Assembly (NCBI GenBank): GCA_001247695.2
Contig: LGRX02027640.1
Location: forward strand, 41,416 to 105,415
Direction of reading: 5' to 3'
DNA from: Cymbomonas tetramitiformis
Taxonomy: Eukaryota > Chlorophyta > Pyramimonadophyceae > Pyramimonadales > Pyramimonadaceae
Length of the DNA: 64,000 nt
The translations under genes were made by a program, and so were the position numbers. Below, piece by piece: positions 1 to 9,170 of the stretch; position 1 is the first letter of the stretch; every line of letters starts with the position of its first letter. The notes below the pieces were generated by a model. It saw nothing but the letters and a program-made list of their open reading frames with translations, searched no databases and was not told the origin of the DNA.

Positions 1-537
1 AGTCCAGCGGATTGGGAGAGCAATCATCCCGGATCCACCGCGCTGCAGCATATCATCACTGTGGCCACCAAATTGGAGCGCAGTGAAGCTCTGACCGCAG
101 CGCGAACCTCTCCCGCCTCGGCACCTGCGAACCGAAGTCCTGCCTGGAGGAATGGTCGCTCGTCCTCCAGACTTAACGCCGTGCAGGACGCTGGGGAGGA
201 AGACACTACTGACCTCGACCCCGCCGACCTCAGGGTGCAGCACGCCGTGCCGCCCAGCCCGGCGGGATTGACCAGGCCGCCACGCCGATGCTACGTCTGC
301 AACTCTGACTCCCATTTATGGGCTAACTGCCCCGACGAGGCCAAGAAACGAGCCTGGATTGCTGACGCCCCAGCTCGTTTGGCACGCCGCCGCGCTGCAA
401 ATGAATCTCATATCGCAGCGCTGGAGACAGAATGGGAGGATTTGGAAGATGAAGCGGAAGCGCTGGAGTATTTTCAGAACGAGGAATCGGCCGCAGCGTC
501 CTCCTCGGGTCAGCAATCTGCGGAGGAGGAGGACTGA
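1..537 (+). CDS. Gag C-terminal part with CCHC zinc knuckle (gypsy), 5' partial
   Basis: Frame 1 is open from base 1, so the true start lies outside the window; the GTG at 61 is not a credible start. A retroviral-type zinc knuckle, CYVCNSDSHLWANCP, spans about 289-333 (C-x2-C-x4-H-x4-C). This motif binds element RNA in Gag. It is followed by an acidic tail rich in Glu and Ser up to the TGA at 535-537. The next reading frame (3) starts directly after it, consistent with a Gag/Pol boundary or a later indel. Only the C-terminal 178 codons are visible. Confidence 0.8.
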   Translation, partial: SPADWESNHPGSTALQHIITVATKLERSEALTAARTSPASAPANRSPAWRNGRSSSRLNAVQDAGEEDTTDLDPADLRVQHAVPPSPAGLTRPPRRCYVCNSDSHLWANCPDEAKKRAWIADAPARLARRRAANESHIAALETEWEDLEDEAEALEYFQNEESAAASSSGQQSAEEED

Positions 538-539
538 GT

Positions 540-996
540 GTCCTCCCGCCGGCGGGACGCCGGCGACAGGGCGGTATGGGTAACCGCCCCTGGGCAAGGA
601 GTACAGCCTTCGCCCACAACCGAGGGAATATCCAGAAGGATCCTCCGCCACCCCCCAACCCTCTGGCCGCTCGAGGATATGGATTCACCTGGTCTGCCGA
701 TCAGAGGCGACAACGCCATCTCGACAGAACCAGAACCCTACGGGATGAACCCTCGTTGTCCAGTACCGCTGTTTACACAGCAAACCTTTCCACTGAGCAG
801 AGCCGGCGAGAACATCACTTGGTTTCCCGGCGCCATCAGCGGTCGCCACGAAGGTCACCCACTTCGTCGCCTGAGCGCTCCAAGCCTCCCGTTATGTTCA
901 GTGTAGATCGCTCCCTTGGAACTGGTGATCGCTATCCAGCTCCACGACGCGAGCGTGGCGAAACGCCCCGCGTTGACCCCACAGACCTTGGGGATA
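540..996 (+). CDS. Possible linker coding segment between Gag and protease
   Basis: Frame 3 is open from just after the gag stop to beyond the telomere-like repeat. The predicted peptide is rich in Arg, Pro and Ser and has no recognisable domain. It may be the spacer part of the Gag-Pol polyprotein, since frame 2 downstream of 1030 reads directly into the protease ORF. The first ATG is at 576. The same frame continues through the hexamer repeat as a Thr-Leu run and on to 1178, but there frame 2 looks more like the coding frame. Confidence 0.35.
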
Positions 997-2968
997 CCCT
1001 AACCCTAACCCTAACCCTAACCCTAACCCTGAGACATCAGTACTGGCAGCACTGGATGAGGATGATGGTCAGGAAGAGGAGACCCAGTGGACCTTCAACC
1101 CACTCAACACCCCCTGGCGGAACACTCCTCGACAGCGAGTACCGAGGAAAGCTCCGGTGGAGCGGATGCGAGCCTTGAGGCAGCGGATCCAGGATGTAAC
1201 GCTACCCGCTGTTTCACACCCTCTGGACGACAGTGGGGAGGAAGGGGGTGGAACTTCAAAAACTGGCCCAGCTTCCGAACCCCCACCTTTTAAACTTCGA
1301 CCTGAGGTGTTTCCTTCGACGTCTCGACCAGCAGCGTGTCCAACCTGGGCAGAGAGGGCGTCAACCCCAAGCGCAGAGCGCCCTACGAGCGCAGCGCGCA
1401 AGCGCACTGGAAAACCTCGCAGCAGAACTCCGAAGACTGTACGAGACCGACTGCAGCATGAGGCAGAGGTTACGAGGTTGGGAGATGAACCCCCAGGACT
1501 TCGAGCGGAGTCACTGGCGGATCGCACGCGCGCTTGGAGAGAGATGACGCACCCGGAGCACATGGCCGCGGCGGCGCTGGTAAAGGAGAATGAGAAATGG
1601 AGAGATGCATGGGTACCCGAAGGGTGGCGCAGATATCGCCACCGCTGGTACAGATGGCATGGGAAGGTCACCCCTGACCTGACGATAACCGAAGGAGCAG
1701 TTCAGCTATCTCTGGAGACCGAGTGCAGTACTATCCCAGGTTCTGGTGGAGATGTAGGAATTCCAGACGCCTGGTGCAGTCTATACCGGGTGCACCAATG
1801 GAACCAGCGAGAAAGGGAAGCTGCGGAAGAGGCTGCTCACCTGGCCCTACCATCAACAGCAAGTGATTCATTCTCCCTGGACTCAGCGGAACCATCAGAG
1901 GCGAATCCAGCGACAACTCTGGATTTGACCTTATCTCCATCCAGTTCTCAGCCCGCAACTTCTGGGGACATTTCAGACCTCGAGGACTCCCAGCGGTCGC
2001 TCAACTTCACGCAACAGTTGATGGAGCGACAGCTGGCCACCGCCAGATCGGAGAACAATCCAAGTGTGCTGACAACGGTGACAGAAGGAGTGGAGCCGAC
2101 TCCCCTGAAAACCATCCAGGAGGAAACCCACCTGGAACTGCTACTAACCATTCAGAAACAGCAACGCCATCGTCTGCGGCCGATCCTGGAAGGTAATGAA
2201 GCAGTGGCAGCACCAGCGAACGTCACCGACGCTCAGGCGGCACCGCGGGAAGAAGAAACCCCCTCTTTCACTCCAAAGTCCGAACCAGAAGATAGCTCTG
2301 GGGAGGAAGAGGAGGAAGAGATTTCCATCCAACCTCTTCGCTCTTACCCTCTGGAAAGCCGCACGCAGAGCCGCGCCAGACGACGCGCTCAAGGACAGGA
2401 GCGACGCGCCAAGGAGCGACAGCTACAAGCAGATCGCGAACTGGAAGGTGGATGGTACTTTGGTCCGGATCATCGTTCTCAGCCTGCACCACCGCGCACA
2501 AGACCTATCCGGTCTAAGCAGCGCGTACCTTTGCATCACCCAGTGCGAGCAGCCATCTGTGCACATCTGCGACGCGATGGTCAAGTAATGTGGAACCAGG
2601 ACAGTCAGCTAACTGCGATTCGGGACAAAGAGGGAACGCTGCTATTGGTGTTCTGGGCCTTGCTGAAGGGACAGCGAGTGCGCGTGCTGGTGGATTCTGG
2701 GGCCTCGGATGAATTCATCTCCAGTGAGTGCGTCAAGAGATTGAACCTCACAGTTCGCGCTAATGGAATGCCGCTGAACGTTACCCTGGCGGATGGGTCA
2801 GTGCAGACCTCTGCGCAAGTCGCTTACGGCAAGCTGACCGCCGAGACTTCAGAGGGGACTTACTCCGAGGTCATCAAGATGCGAGTACTTTCCTCTGGGC
2901 ATCAAGGTGGACATTGTACTCGGAGGAAGGTGGTTGAGACACCTCTCGCCGGTCACGCTGGACTATGA
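977..2968 (+). CDS. Gypsy protease-region ORF (retropepsin)
   Basis: Frame 2 is open from 977 to 2968; the first listed start (GTG, 1157) is probably not used and translation is likely continuous with Gag by frameshifting. Long acidic, Ser/Pro-rich segments come first. The retropepsin active site VLVDSGASDEF follows at about 2680-2715, with the usual LADGS strand after it. The second half of the fold, ending VDIVLGGRWL, is in frame 3, not frame 2. The switch lies within about 2885-2895, inside the protease domain. Retropepsins act as dimers to cut Gag and Pol. The in-domain frame change means this copy is either mutated or uses an unusual frameshift position. Confidence 0.8.
   Translation, partial: PHRPWGYPNPNPNPNPNPETSVLAALDEDDGQEEETQWTFNPLNTPWRNTPRQRVPRKAPVERMRALRQRIQDVTLPAVSHPLDDSGEEGGGTSKTGPASEPPPFKLRPEVFPSTSRPAACPTWAERASTPSAERPTSAARKRTGKPRSRTPKTVRDRLQHEAEVTRLGDEPPGLRAESLADRTRAWREMTHPEHMAAAALVKENEKWRDAWVPEGWRRYRHRWYRWHGKVTPDLTITEGAVQLSLETECSTIPGSGGDVGIPDAWCSLYRVHQWNQREREAAEEAAHLALPSTASDSFSLDSAEPSEANPATTLDLTLSPSSSQPATSGDISDLEDSQRSLNFTQQLMERQLATARSENNPSVLTTVTEGVEPTPLKTIQEETHLELLLTIQKQQRHRLRPILEGNEAVAAPANVTDAQAAPREEETPSFTPKSEPEDSSGEEEEEEISIQPLRSYPLESRTQSRARRRAQGQERRAKERQLQADRELEGGWYFGPDHRSQPAPPRTRPIRSKQRVPLHHPVRAAICAHLRRDGQVMWNQDSQLTAIRDKEGTLLLVFWALLKGQRVRVLVDSGASDEFISSECVKRLNLTVRANGMPLNVTLADGSVQTSAQVAYGKLTAETSEGTYSEVIKMRVLSSGHQGGHCTRRKVVETPLAGHAGL
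997..1030 (+). repeat. Interstitial telomere-type repeat (CCCTAA)n
   Basis: About 5.7 perfect copies of CCCTAA (TTAGGG on the minus strand) lie inside the gypsy element at the point where the likely coding frame changes from 3 to 2. Retrotransposon coding sequence continues on both sides, so this is interstitial and not a chromosome end. Confidence 0.95.
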
Positions 2969-5900
2969 TGGGTGGGGATCAGTCAAGTTTCGCCATCATG
3001 GCAAATCTGTGCGGATACAGGGATGTTCGCCGGGGCGTAGCTCCACGCGCAAAGGCGAGAGAACCGCGATGGCTCTGGAACCGATGGTAATATTATCTGC
3101 GGCCCAAGCGACCAAGGAGATCAAAGCCTATCGGCGCAGATATGCGGGAATGGACAGTGCCGCGACACCCCACGACATCTTAGTGGCCTATGCGACACCT
3201 TTGGTAGGGACTTCGATGTTATCAGCGATGGCCACCAGCGAGAATTTGGAGGACCCTTCAATCTCCCCCGAGTGGAGAAAGAAGTTTCAAAAGCTGATCG
3301 AGTCCTTTTCACCTCGAGTAATTCGCGAAGCGCTGCCCAACTTTGACGCCCTGCGAAAAGATGAAGTGGCCCATGTGAGACTGCAAGAGGGATGGAATGG
3401 TATCGCGCCCGCTAAGAGGCCCTATAAGATGTCCATGGTGGAGCTGACTCAACTGCGAGAACGCCTGGATGAACTCCTGAGCAAGGGCTACATCAGGCCT
3501 TCCTCAAGTCCGTTCGCTGCACCAGTGCTGATGGTTCCCAAGCCTGGGAAACCTGAAGTACTCAGAATGGTCTGCGACTTCCGAGCCATCAACAGCCTGA
3601 CCGTCAAGGACAAATATCCACTTCCCGACATTCAGCAGTTGTTCGACTCCATGCATGGGGCCAAGTACTTCTCCTCCTTCGATGCGGTCGATGGATTCTG
3701 GCAGATGGCTATGGCGTCTGAGGATGTGGAAAAGACGGCGTTCACTTCTCCCTATGGCTCGTATGAGTGGTTGGTGATGCCCATGGGGTTGACCAACAGT
3801 CCTTCCTGCTATCAGAGACGCATGCAGCGCGCTCTGGGACATCTTCCTTTTGTAAGAATATTCCTGGACGATTGTATCCTCTTCAGCAACACCTTGGAGG
3901 AGCATCTTTCCCATCTCCAGCAATTTCTCGAAGTCTGTGAGAACCAGGGTATCTACCTCAAGGAGTCTAAGTGTCAACTACTGCAGACCCAGATACGCTT
4001 TCTGGGGCACGTTATCTCACGGGAAGGAAGTCAACCTCAACATGACAAGTTGGCCGCCATCAGGGACTGGCCCGCTCTGGAAAACGCCACGCATGTGCGC
4101 CAATTTTTGGGGTTGGCTGGGTACTACCGGCGGTACATGCTGGGCTTCTCTGAAGTAGCACAACCCTTGACTCAGCTCACCAAAGGGGATGTCGCTTGGC
4201 TATGGGGACCCATGCAGCGTTGGGCCTTCGAGGAGATTAAGAAGGCGCTATGTTCTTCACCCACTCTGGCGCTACCCGATATGAAAGCGGCGGCCGAAGG
4301 ACGGCATCCTTTCGTGGTACAAACTGACGCCAGTGGAGTGGCGCTGGGGGGAGTACTGATGCAAGACGTAGGAAATGGATTGCAACCTATCGCCTTTGAG
4401 AGCAGACAGTTTAATGGAGCCGAGCAGAACTACCATGCTGGCGAAAGAGAACTCTGCGCTCTCCATCACTGCACTACGCAAACTTGGCGACACTACCTCA
4501 TCTGGACCGAGTTCCAATTGCAGGGTGACCATACGCCCCTAGTCTGGTTAATGGCACCCGGACAACCTCTCAGCCGACGCCAAGCCCGATGGTACATGGA
4601 TCTAGTGGAGGTAGGGGTACCCGAGATGGAGTACATTCCTGGGGCGCTACTCTGGGTTCCAGACGCTCTGTCCAGGCGACCCGACTACAAGGAAATTTCC
4701 GCGAGAGAAGGACTGGTAGAAGCTGGCTTTGTGCACCCGGTTACTGGGAAACCGCAGCGACCTCCTTCAGCCGCAGACACTGCCAACAAGTTTCGACCTG
4801 CCGCTGGTAAAGAGTCTCGCCAAGGACGTGCGCCCCTGGGAGTGGTAGATCCCAACAAGTTGAAGGAGCGCAAGTCCAACAGCGCCAAGACCAAAGATCC
4901 TGAACCAGTTCTCGCGTACAGTGGGACTCTCACCTGGATGGACTCCCCTCAACTCTGGATGGACGCCTTACATACCCTGCAGCTGGCCGAAACCGGGTAC
5001 GAGGAAGCAACCCTGGCAGTTCAGACGCGCTCTGGCAAACTGACAGCATCCTCGCCTCCTTCTCCCAGGAAGACCCCTGTTGACTACTCAGCAACGCCGA
5101 AGTGCAGCGAGGCCTCAACCAGACTCCTGGAGCCCAGCGACCGACAGGACTGGAAGTTCCGTGCGGACATGTTCGACTTCTTGAGTCAAGAATATGGACC
5201 TTTCGAGGTGGACGCCTGTTGCGACTTGGGAGGAAAGAATCGTCAGGTCAACCGCTACTGGACGGACTGCTTGAAGGAAAACTGGCGAGGGTTGAACGTC
5301 TGGTGCAATCCTCCCTTCTCCTCCAACCATTTGACCATCGAGGCCGTACTGAGGAGATATGTGGAAGAATGGCGTCTGGACCCTGAGAATACTTCAGCTC
5401 TCTTTGTCCTTCCTGACTTTCAGTCTCGCATGCCACAGTGGCGGCAGTTGTTCAGATCTGCGGGAATGAGAGTGGAGTACATTATTCCTACCCATGACGC
5501 TCAAGGAGAACCTGTGCAGATGTTCGCTGCCCCGGATGGAGCCCTTCTGGATCTCCCTTGGCCCCTGCTAGTGGTGTACGCCCCGCCAGCTCGACAGCGT
5601 GTCAAGCGGGAAAGGAAGACGAGTTCCCCTCCTCCTATCGTGCGTACTGGAGAAGCGGCCAGCGTTCGAGACCTTCGTCAGCAGATATCAGGAGGTCAGT
5701 TTCTCAAAGCGCTGCAATTGGAATATGGGCGACCTGGCCCCCTACAGACGTTAATGAAAGAAATCCAAGAAGCTCCGCATCAACGCACTCGTGACTTCTG
5801 CGTGGTGGGAAATGTGTTGTGGTGGGTGAGCGCTGGACGCTATCAGTTGGTACTGGGAGAAGATTCACCACTCCGTGAGGTGGTGCTGCAAGAGGCGCAC

Positions 5901-8150
5901 GCCTCTGTTTCAGCTGGACACGCGGGCAGGGACAAAACTCTGGAACGAGTCCTGCGACGCTTCTGGTGGAAAGGGGCAGCAGAAGATGTGGGACGCTGGG
6001 TTTCATCTTGCGCTATCTGTCAAGCGGTGCGACCGAGAAATTCTTACCCGGATGGATTGCTGAACCCACACACTATTCCTACGCGACTATGGCAAGTGGT
6101 CAGTGTGGACTTTGTTACTGGACTGCCAGTCACGGCGCGGAATCACGATGCCTTTGCTACTTTCACGTGTAAGCTCAGCAAAATGGTTCACATCATCCCG
6201 TTGAACTTCCAGGACAGCTCCGCTGAGGTTATAGCTCGAATCTACTTCGACCACATCTGGAAACTACATGGCACCCCTATGAAGATTGTCTCTGACCGCG
6301 ACCCTCGTTTTCAGGATGCTATGTGGAAGGAATTGATGAGACTTATGGGAACCAAAGTGGCCTCCACTACGCCTTATAACCCTCGTTCGGACGGACAAGC
6401 TGAACATACCAACCGCGTGGTAGAAGACATGCTGAGGTCCTTCGTAGGCAGCAATCCAGAGGACTGGGATTTGTGGTGTGCCAACGTGGAGTTCGCCATA
6501 AACGATACGCGGAGCGATGTAACCGGCTTTACCCCTTTTGAGTTGGTCTTGGGGCACTCGCCTATGTCGCAACTGGACTTGTTCCTGCAAGCCGCTGCTG
6601 GACAACACTCCAGGCGCAAGGGTGGAGAAGGTACTGCCCACGAGATGGCTAGTAAATTCGCGGCTCAACTAGAGGACGCCCGCACTAAGCTAGAACTGGC
6701 ACAGCAACGCCAGCGACATCAGTTTGACCAGCGTCACACCGCCAAATCCTTTCAGTTGGGAGACTTGGTCTGGGTAGATGCCAAGCATCTCACGGAAAAT
6801 ATCATGAACCGCGAATCCTTCAGGAAGCTGGGACCTCGCTGGCACGGGCCCTTACCCATCACCGAGAGGTTCTTCAGTGACCAGCAGCGAGAGCTACCCG
6901 AAATTGACAGAGGTGCTCCGGTGGCTTATCGGCTCAAGTTACCCCCTAAATGGCGTATCCACGATGTTTTTGCGCAGCATCGCCTCAAGGAATACCGCAC
7001 TGCGGATGAAGCTTTTGCGCTGCGTCAGCAAACACCTACTCCTGCCAAGGTTCTCGTGGATGGACAATCCCAGACACATGTGTCTAAGATTCTGGCTCGA
7101 AGAGTGAAACCTACGAGAGGAGGTAAGGAAGTAGAAGAATTTCTGGTTCGCTGGACTGGGTACTCTAATGCTCATGACTCCTGGAAGACTCGCGAGTCGT
7201 TGAACTACGGGGGTGAACTCGAACAGCTCACAGAGTTTGAACAACTGAGACTATCCCGAGAAGGACAAGCCCGCGAAAAAGCCTTACAGGAGGTCAGAAT
7301 GCAGCGGAAGCAAAGGCGGGAACGCGCCAGAGCTCTAACCTTCCTGGACACCGCTGATAAAGGGGAACCTCTTTCTCTGGACAACTGCCTACCTTGGGAA
7401 CAATACTGTCGCTCCTCTGACGCCTTTGTGACGCATCTGGCTCTTCTGGACTCTGTGGTCTCGACACGCGAGTTGCGACTACTAGTACTTTTCAGTGGTA
7501 CAGGTAGTGTGGAGAGAAGTTTCCTGTCATGTTATCCGAAGAGTACCGTGGTCACCGTAGATCATGATCCTCCGCATGATCCTCGCTGGCAACCTACCTA
7601 CGCTGAGAAGGTTCAGGACTGGGACTTCAAGCGTTACGCGCCTGGTTACTTTGACGTCATCTGGGCTAGCCCACCGTGCACTGAATACAGTCAGGCTAAG
7701 ACCACAGGGGTGCGACAACTGCGACAGGCTGATGCATGTGTACGCCGTACGCTCCAAATCTTCGACTTCCTCAAACCCAAGCATTGGTTTATGGAAAATC
7801 CGATGGGCAGGTTTCCCTTTGCGCTGCGATTTCGACCTGTAGTTCGCCGGTTACCTACTCCGTTGTATTGCTCTTACTGTATGTATGGCACTGGCTACCG
7901 CAAGCCTACTTGCATCTGGACACAGTCGCCTCCTCCAGTGGACCTGCGGTACTGTACGATGGATACTCCTTGCCTTCACCAACAGACGCTGGGATCACAT
8001 CCGGAAACTGCTCAACTGGGGCCTCACCCTGGGCAACAAGGAGCGGGAGTCTCCGCTGCTGTATACCCTCTGCCCTCTGGATTGCTTCGCCAACTCTTCG
8101 AGCACCTGTTCGATCAGAAAAGCATGTCACGCATCCATAAGCATGGCTGA
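2907..8150 (+). CDS. Gypsy Pol with RT, RNase H, Dam-like domain, integrase, chromodomain and C5-methyltransferase
   Basis: There is one open frame of 1,747 codons. The protease C terminus opens it. RT lies at about 215-330 (FLDD replaces YxDD), and RNase H begins at about 469 with QTDASG. A Dam-like domain at about 738-888 carries CNPPF at 800-804. The integrase HHCC motif is at about 997-1042, and the core has VSVDF, VSDRD and DGQAEHTNR. The chromodomain at about 1392-1432 includes LVRWTGY. The C-terminal cytosine-C5 methyltransferase domain has motif I FSGTGS at about 1529, motif IV ASPPCTEYS at about 1586 and motif VI ENP at about 1630. Ordinary gypsy Pol ends after the chromodomain. The NPPF family fits phage and DIRS Dam-type enzymes. 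Catalytic activity is inferred from motifs only. Translation ends at a TGA and the purine tract follows 66 bp later. Confidence 0.9.
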   Translation: MDIVLGGRWLRHLSPVTLDYDGWGSVKFRHHGKSVRIQGCSPGRSSTRKGERTAMALEPMVILSAAQATKEIKAYRRRYAGMDSAATPHDILVAYATPLVGTSMLSAMATSENLEDPSISPEWRKKFQKLIESFSPRVIREALPNFDALRKDEVAHVRLQEGWNGIAPAKRPYKMSMVELTQLRERLDELLSKGYIRPSSSPFAAPVLMVPKPGKPEVLRMVCDFRAINSLTVKDKYPLPDIQQLFDSMHGAKYFSSFDAVDGFWQMAMASEDVEKTAFTSPYGSYEWLVMPMGLTNSPSCYQRRMQRALGHLPFVRIFLDDCILFSNTLEEHLSHLQQFLEVCENQGIYLKESKCQLLQTQIRFLGHVISREGSQPQHDKLAAIRDWPALENATHVRQFLGLAGYYRRYMLGFSEVAQPLTQLTKGDVAWLWGPMQRWAFEEIKKALCSSPTLALPDMKAAAEGRHPFVVQTDASGVALGGVLMQDVGNGLQPIAFESRQFNGAEQNYHAGERELCALHHCTTQTWRHYLIWTEFQLQGDHTPLVWLMAPGQPLSRRQARWYMDLVEVGVPEMEYIPGALLWVPDALSRRPDYKEISAREGLVEAGFVHPVTGKPQRPPSAADTANKFRPAAGKESRQGRAPLGVVDPNKLKERKSNSAKTKDPEPVLAYSGTLTWMDSPQLWMDALHTLQLAETGYEEATLAVQTRSGKLTASSPPSPRKTPVDYSATPKCSEASTRLLEPSDRQDWKFRADMFDFLSQEYGPFEVDACCDLGGKNRQVNRYWTDCLKENWRGLNVWCNPPFSSNHLTIEAVLRRYVEEWRLDPENTSALFVLPDFQSRMPQWRQLFRSAGMRVEYIIPTHDAQGEPVQMFAAPDGALLDLPWPLLVVYAPPARQRVKRERKTSSPPPIVRTGEAASVRDLRQQISGGQFLKALQLEYGRPGPLQTLMKEIQEAPHQRTRDFCVVGNVLWWVSAGRYQLVLGEDSPLREVVLQEAHASVSAGHAGRDKTLERVLRRFWWKGAAEDVGRWVSSCAICQAVRPRNSYPDGLLNPHTIPTRLWQVVSVDFVTGLPVTARNHDAFATFTCKLSKMVHIIPLNFQDSSAEVIARIYFDHIWKLHGTPMKIVSDRDPRFQDAMWKELMRLMGTKVASTTPYNPRSDGQAEHTNRVVEDMLRSFVGSNPEDWDLWCANVEFAINDTRSDVTGFTPFELVLGHSPMSQLDLFLQAAAGQHSRRKGGEGTAHEMASKFAAQLEDARTKLELAQQRQRHQFDQRHTAKSFQLGDLVWVDAKHLTENIMNRESFRKLGPRWHGPLPITERFFSDQQRELPEIDRGAPVAYRLKLPPKWRIHDVFAQHRLKEYRTADEAFALRQQTPTPAKVLVDGQSQTHVSKILARRVKPTRGGKEVEEFLVRWTGYSNAHDSWKTRESLNYGGELEQLTEFEQLRLSREGQAREKALQEVRMQRKQRRERARALTFLDTADKGEPLSLDNCLPWEQYCRSSDAFVTHLALLDSVVSTRELRLLVLFSGTGSVERSFLSCYPKSTVVTVDHDPPHDPRWQPTYAEKVQDWDFKRYAPGYFDVIWASPPCTEYSQAKTTGVRQLRQADACVRRTLQIFDFLKPKHWFMENPMGRFPFALRFRPVVRRLPTPLYCSYCMYGTGYRKPTCIWTQSPPPVDLRYCTMDTPCLHQQTLGSHPETAQLGPHPGQQGAGVSAAVYPLPSGLLRQLFEHLFDQKSMSRIHKHG

Positions 8151-8216
8151 TCTGTGTCTGGATCTTAGCTGCTGTACAAATGACTCTGAGTTATCATCTC
8201 TTTGTACTAACAAGCT

Positions 8217-8230
8217 AAGAGGGGAGGAGT
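8217..8230 (+). promoter_or_regulatory. Polypurine tract of the gypsy element
   Basis: The purine-rich run AAGAGGGGAGGAG ends one base before a TGTG start, the usual placement of the plus-strand primer just upstream of a 3' LTR. Confidence 0.75.
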
Positions 8231-8508
8231 TGTGCCAGGGAACACTAGCCATGCCAAACTATTCGATTGGCATATTGTATTTACGCGTACTGGAGCAGTG
8301 AAATGGCAATGGGCTCGGAAGGGGACTCCCGAGCCATTGACTTCGTACTATGGGGAGCGAAAGCCTGGACTGGATTATAGCTGGCAGCATATTATCGTCC
8401 ACCCTTCTGGTGCTCTACGCCGCTGGGAGCGTAATAGGGGCGGCGGCTGGTTTCTGGAAGACGCCACTCAGTTGAAGGCGCCGGTAGCGCCATTCTCATT
8501 ACCGATCA
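8231..8508 (+). repeat. Probable 3' LTR of the gypsy element
   Basis: This is a 278-bp segment that starts TGTGCCAGGG, ends CGATCA (TG...CA) and directly follows the purine tract. A near-identical copy of the same length occurs at 12982-13259, with about two substitutions near 8410. Unusually, this LTR is open in one frame across its whole length, and the copy forms part of a longer ORF there. The 5' LTR is outside the window, so LTR identity is inferred from termini and context. Confidence 0.7.
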
Positions 8509-8716
8509 GGTTGCTGAGATTTCGGTTTGGCTAAGATCAACGCAGGTTTTCCAAGGCAATTCCCTCTGCCACAAGAGCCAGCGCCTGCTCGATTATTTGT
8601 CTGCTTTTGTGCGCAACGCACGTGGAAACCGCGCTTGCATTGGAAGCAAGTTTGCGTGGAATACAACCCGCAAAATAGGCAGTTGTCGCGAGCGTCCTTT
8701 CCACAATTCTTGCAGG
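8509..8716 (-). pseudogene. Cysteine-rich zinc-finger gene, 3' fragment
   Basis: On the minus strand, starting at the MULE junction, one frame reads CKNCGK, CLFCG, CFQCKRGFHVRC and further Cys pairs. This is a cross-brace type zinc-binding pattern, such as occurs at the C termini of piggyBac-type transposases and in PHD/RING-like proteins. It runs without a stop into the gypsy LTR at 8508, so its natural 3' end has been lost. The matching 5' fragment is at 11928-12156. Joining the two across the 3.2-kb insertion keeps the frame. Confidence 0.6.
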
Positions 8717-9170
8717 TAGCATAATGATTTAGGAATAGAAAAGTGCAAAATGGGGAATAGAAATTTCGATCTGTTTTTGGGGAATATAGATTATGTCACA
8801 TGCCATCGAGCCATGCCATCTATCGTTTCGGTTTGTACTACAATATGAACTATCACTCGCGTCGGTACCCCGGAGGTACAAGCGCAAGCGGTTCAGCGTG
8901 TGCAATATTTTGCGTCTGGCACACCCCCTTCTTCTAACCAATTTTTCGCATGTAGCATGAAGCATAATTTTTTCCACCATTCGATTCTAAAGCGTTTGTA
9001 TTCATTAGGTGAATACCTTTCGTTTGAGCTATCGATTGGCCCCATCCGCAACCGCATCAGCTTAGCCTTCGCGACTGCAAGCTAAGTTGGTGCGGTGTGA
9101 GATGGTTTCAACCACTTGCGGCTTTGCATAATAGGGGTTTTCGTGAGAATCTTCTCACGAAACTTGGCAG

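Larger units (their letters stand above)
1..8508 (+). mobile_element. Ty3/gypsy chromodomain retrotransposon, 5' end outside window
   Basis: The order is gag zinc knuckle, protease, RT, RNase H, integrase, chromodomain, purine tract and LTR, which is the Ty3/gypsy (Metaviridae) order. Reading frames change four times (frames 1, 3, 2, 3), so the copy is probably defective or relies on frameshifting. Two methyltransferase-like domains are added to Pol. The 5' LTR, primer site and start of gag lie upstream of position 1. The element appears to end at 8508, where sequence of a minus-strand zinc-finger gene begins. The 5-bp target duplication cannot be tested without the 5' end. Confidence 0.9.

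Noticed and set aside
997..1030. Chromosome end
   Set aside because: Gypsy coding sequence lies on both sides.
1069..1671. Minus-strand ORF of 200 codons opposite the gypsy protease region
   Set aside because: Shadow of the real plus-strand frame; no domain.
8232..8534. Independent gene at 8232-8534
   Set aside because: It is the LTR read in the frame shared with the gene at 12866; it has no start of its own.
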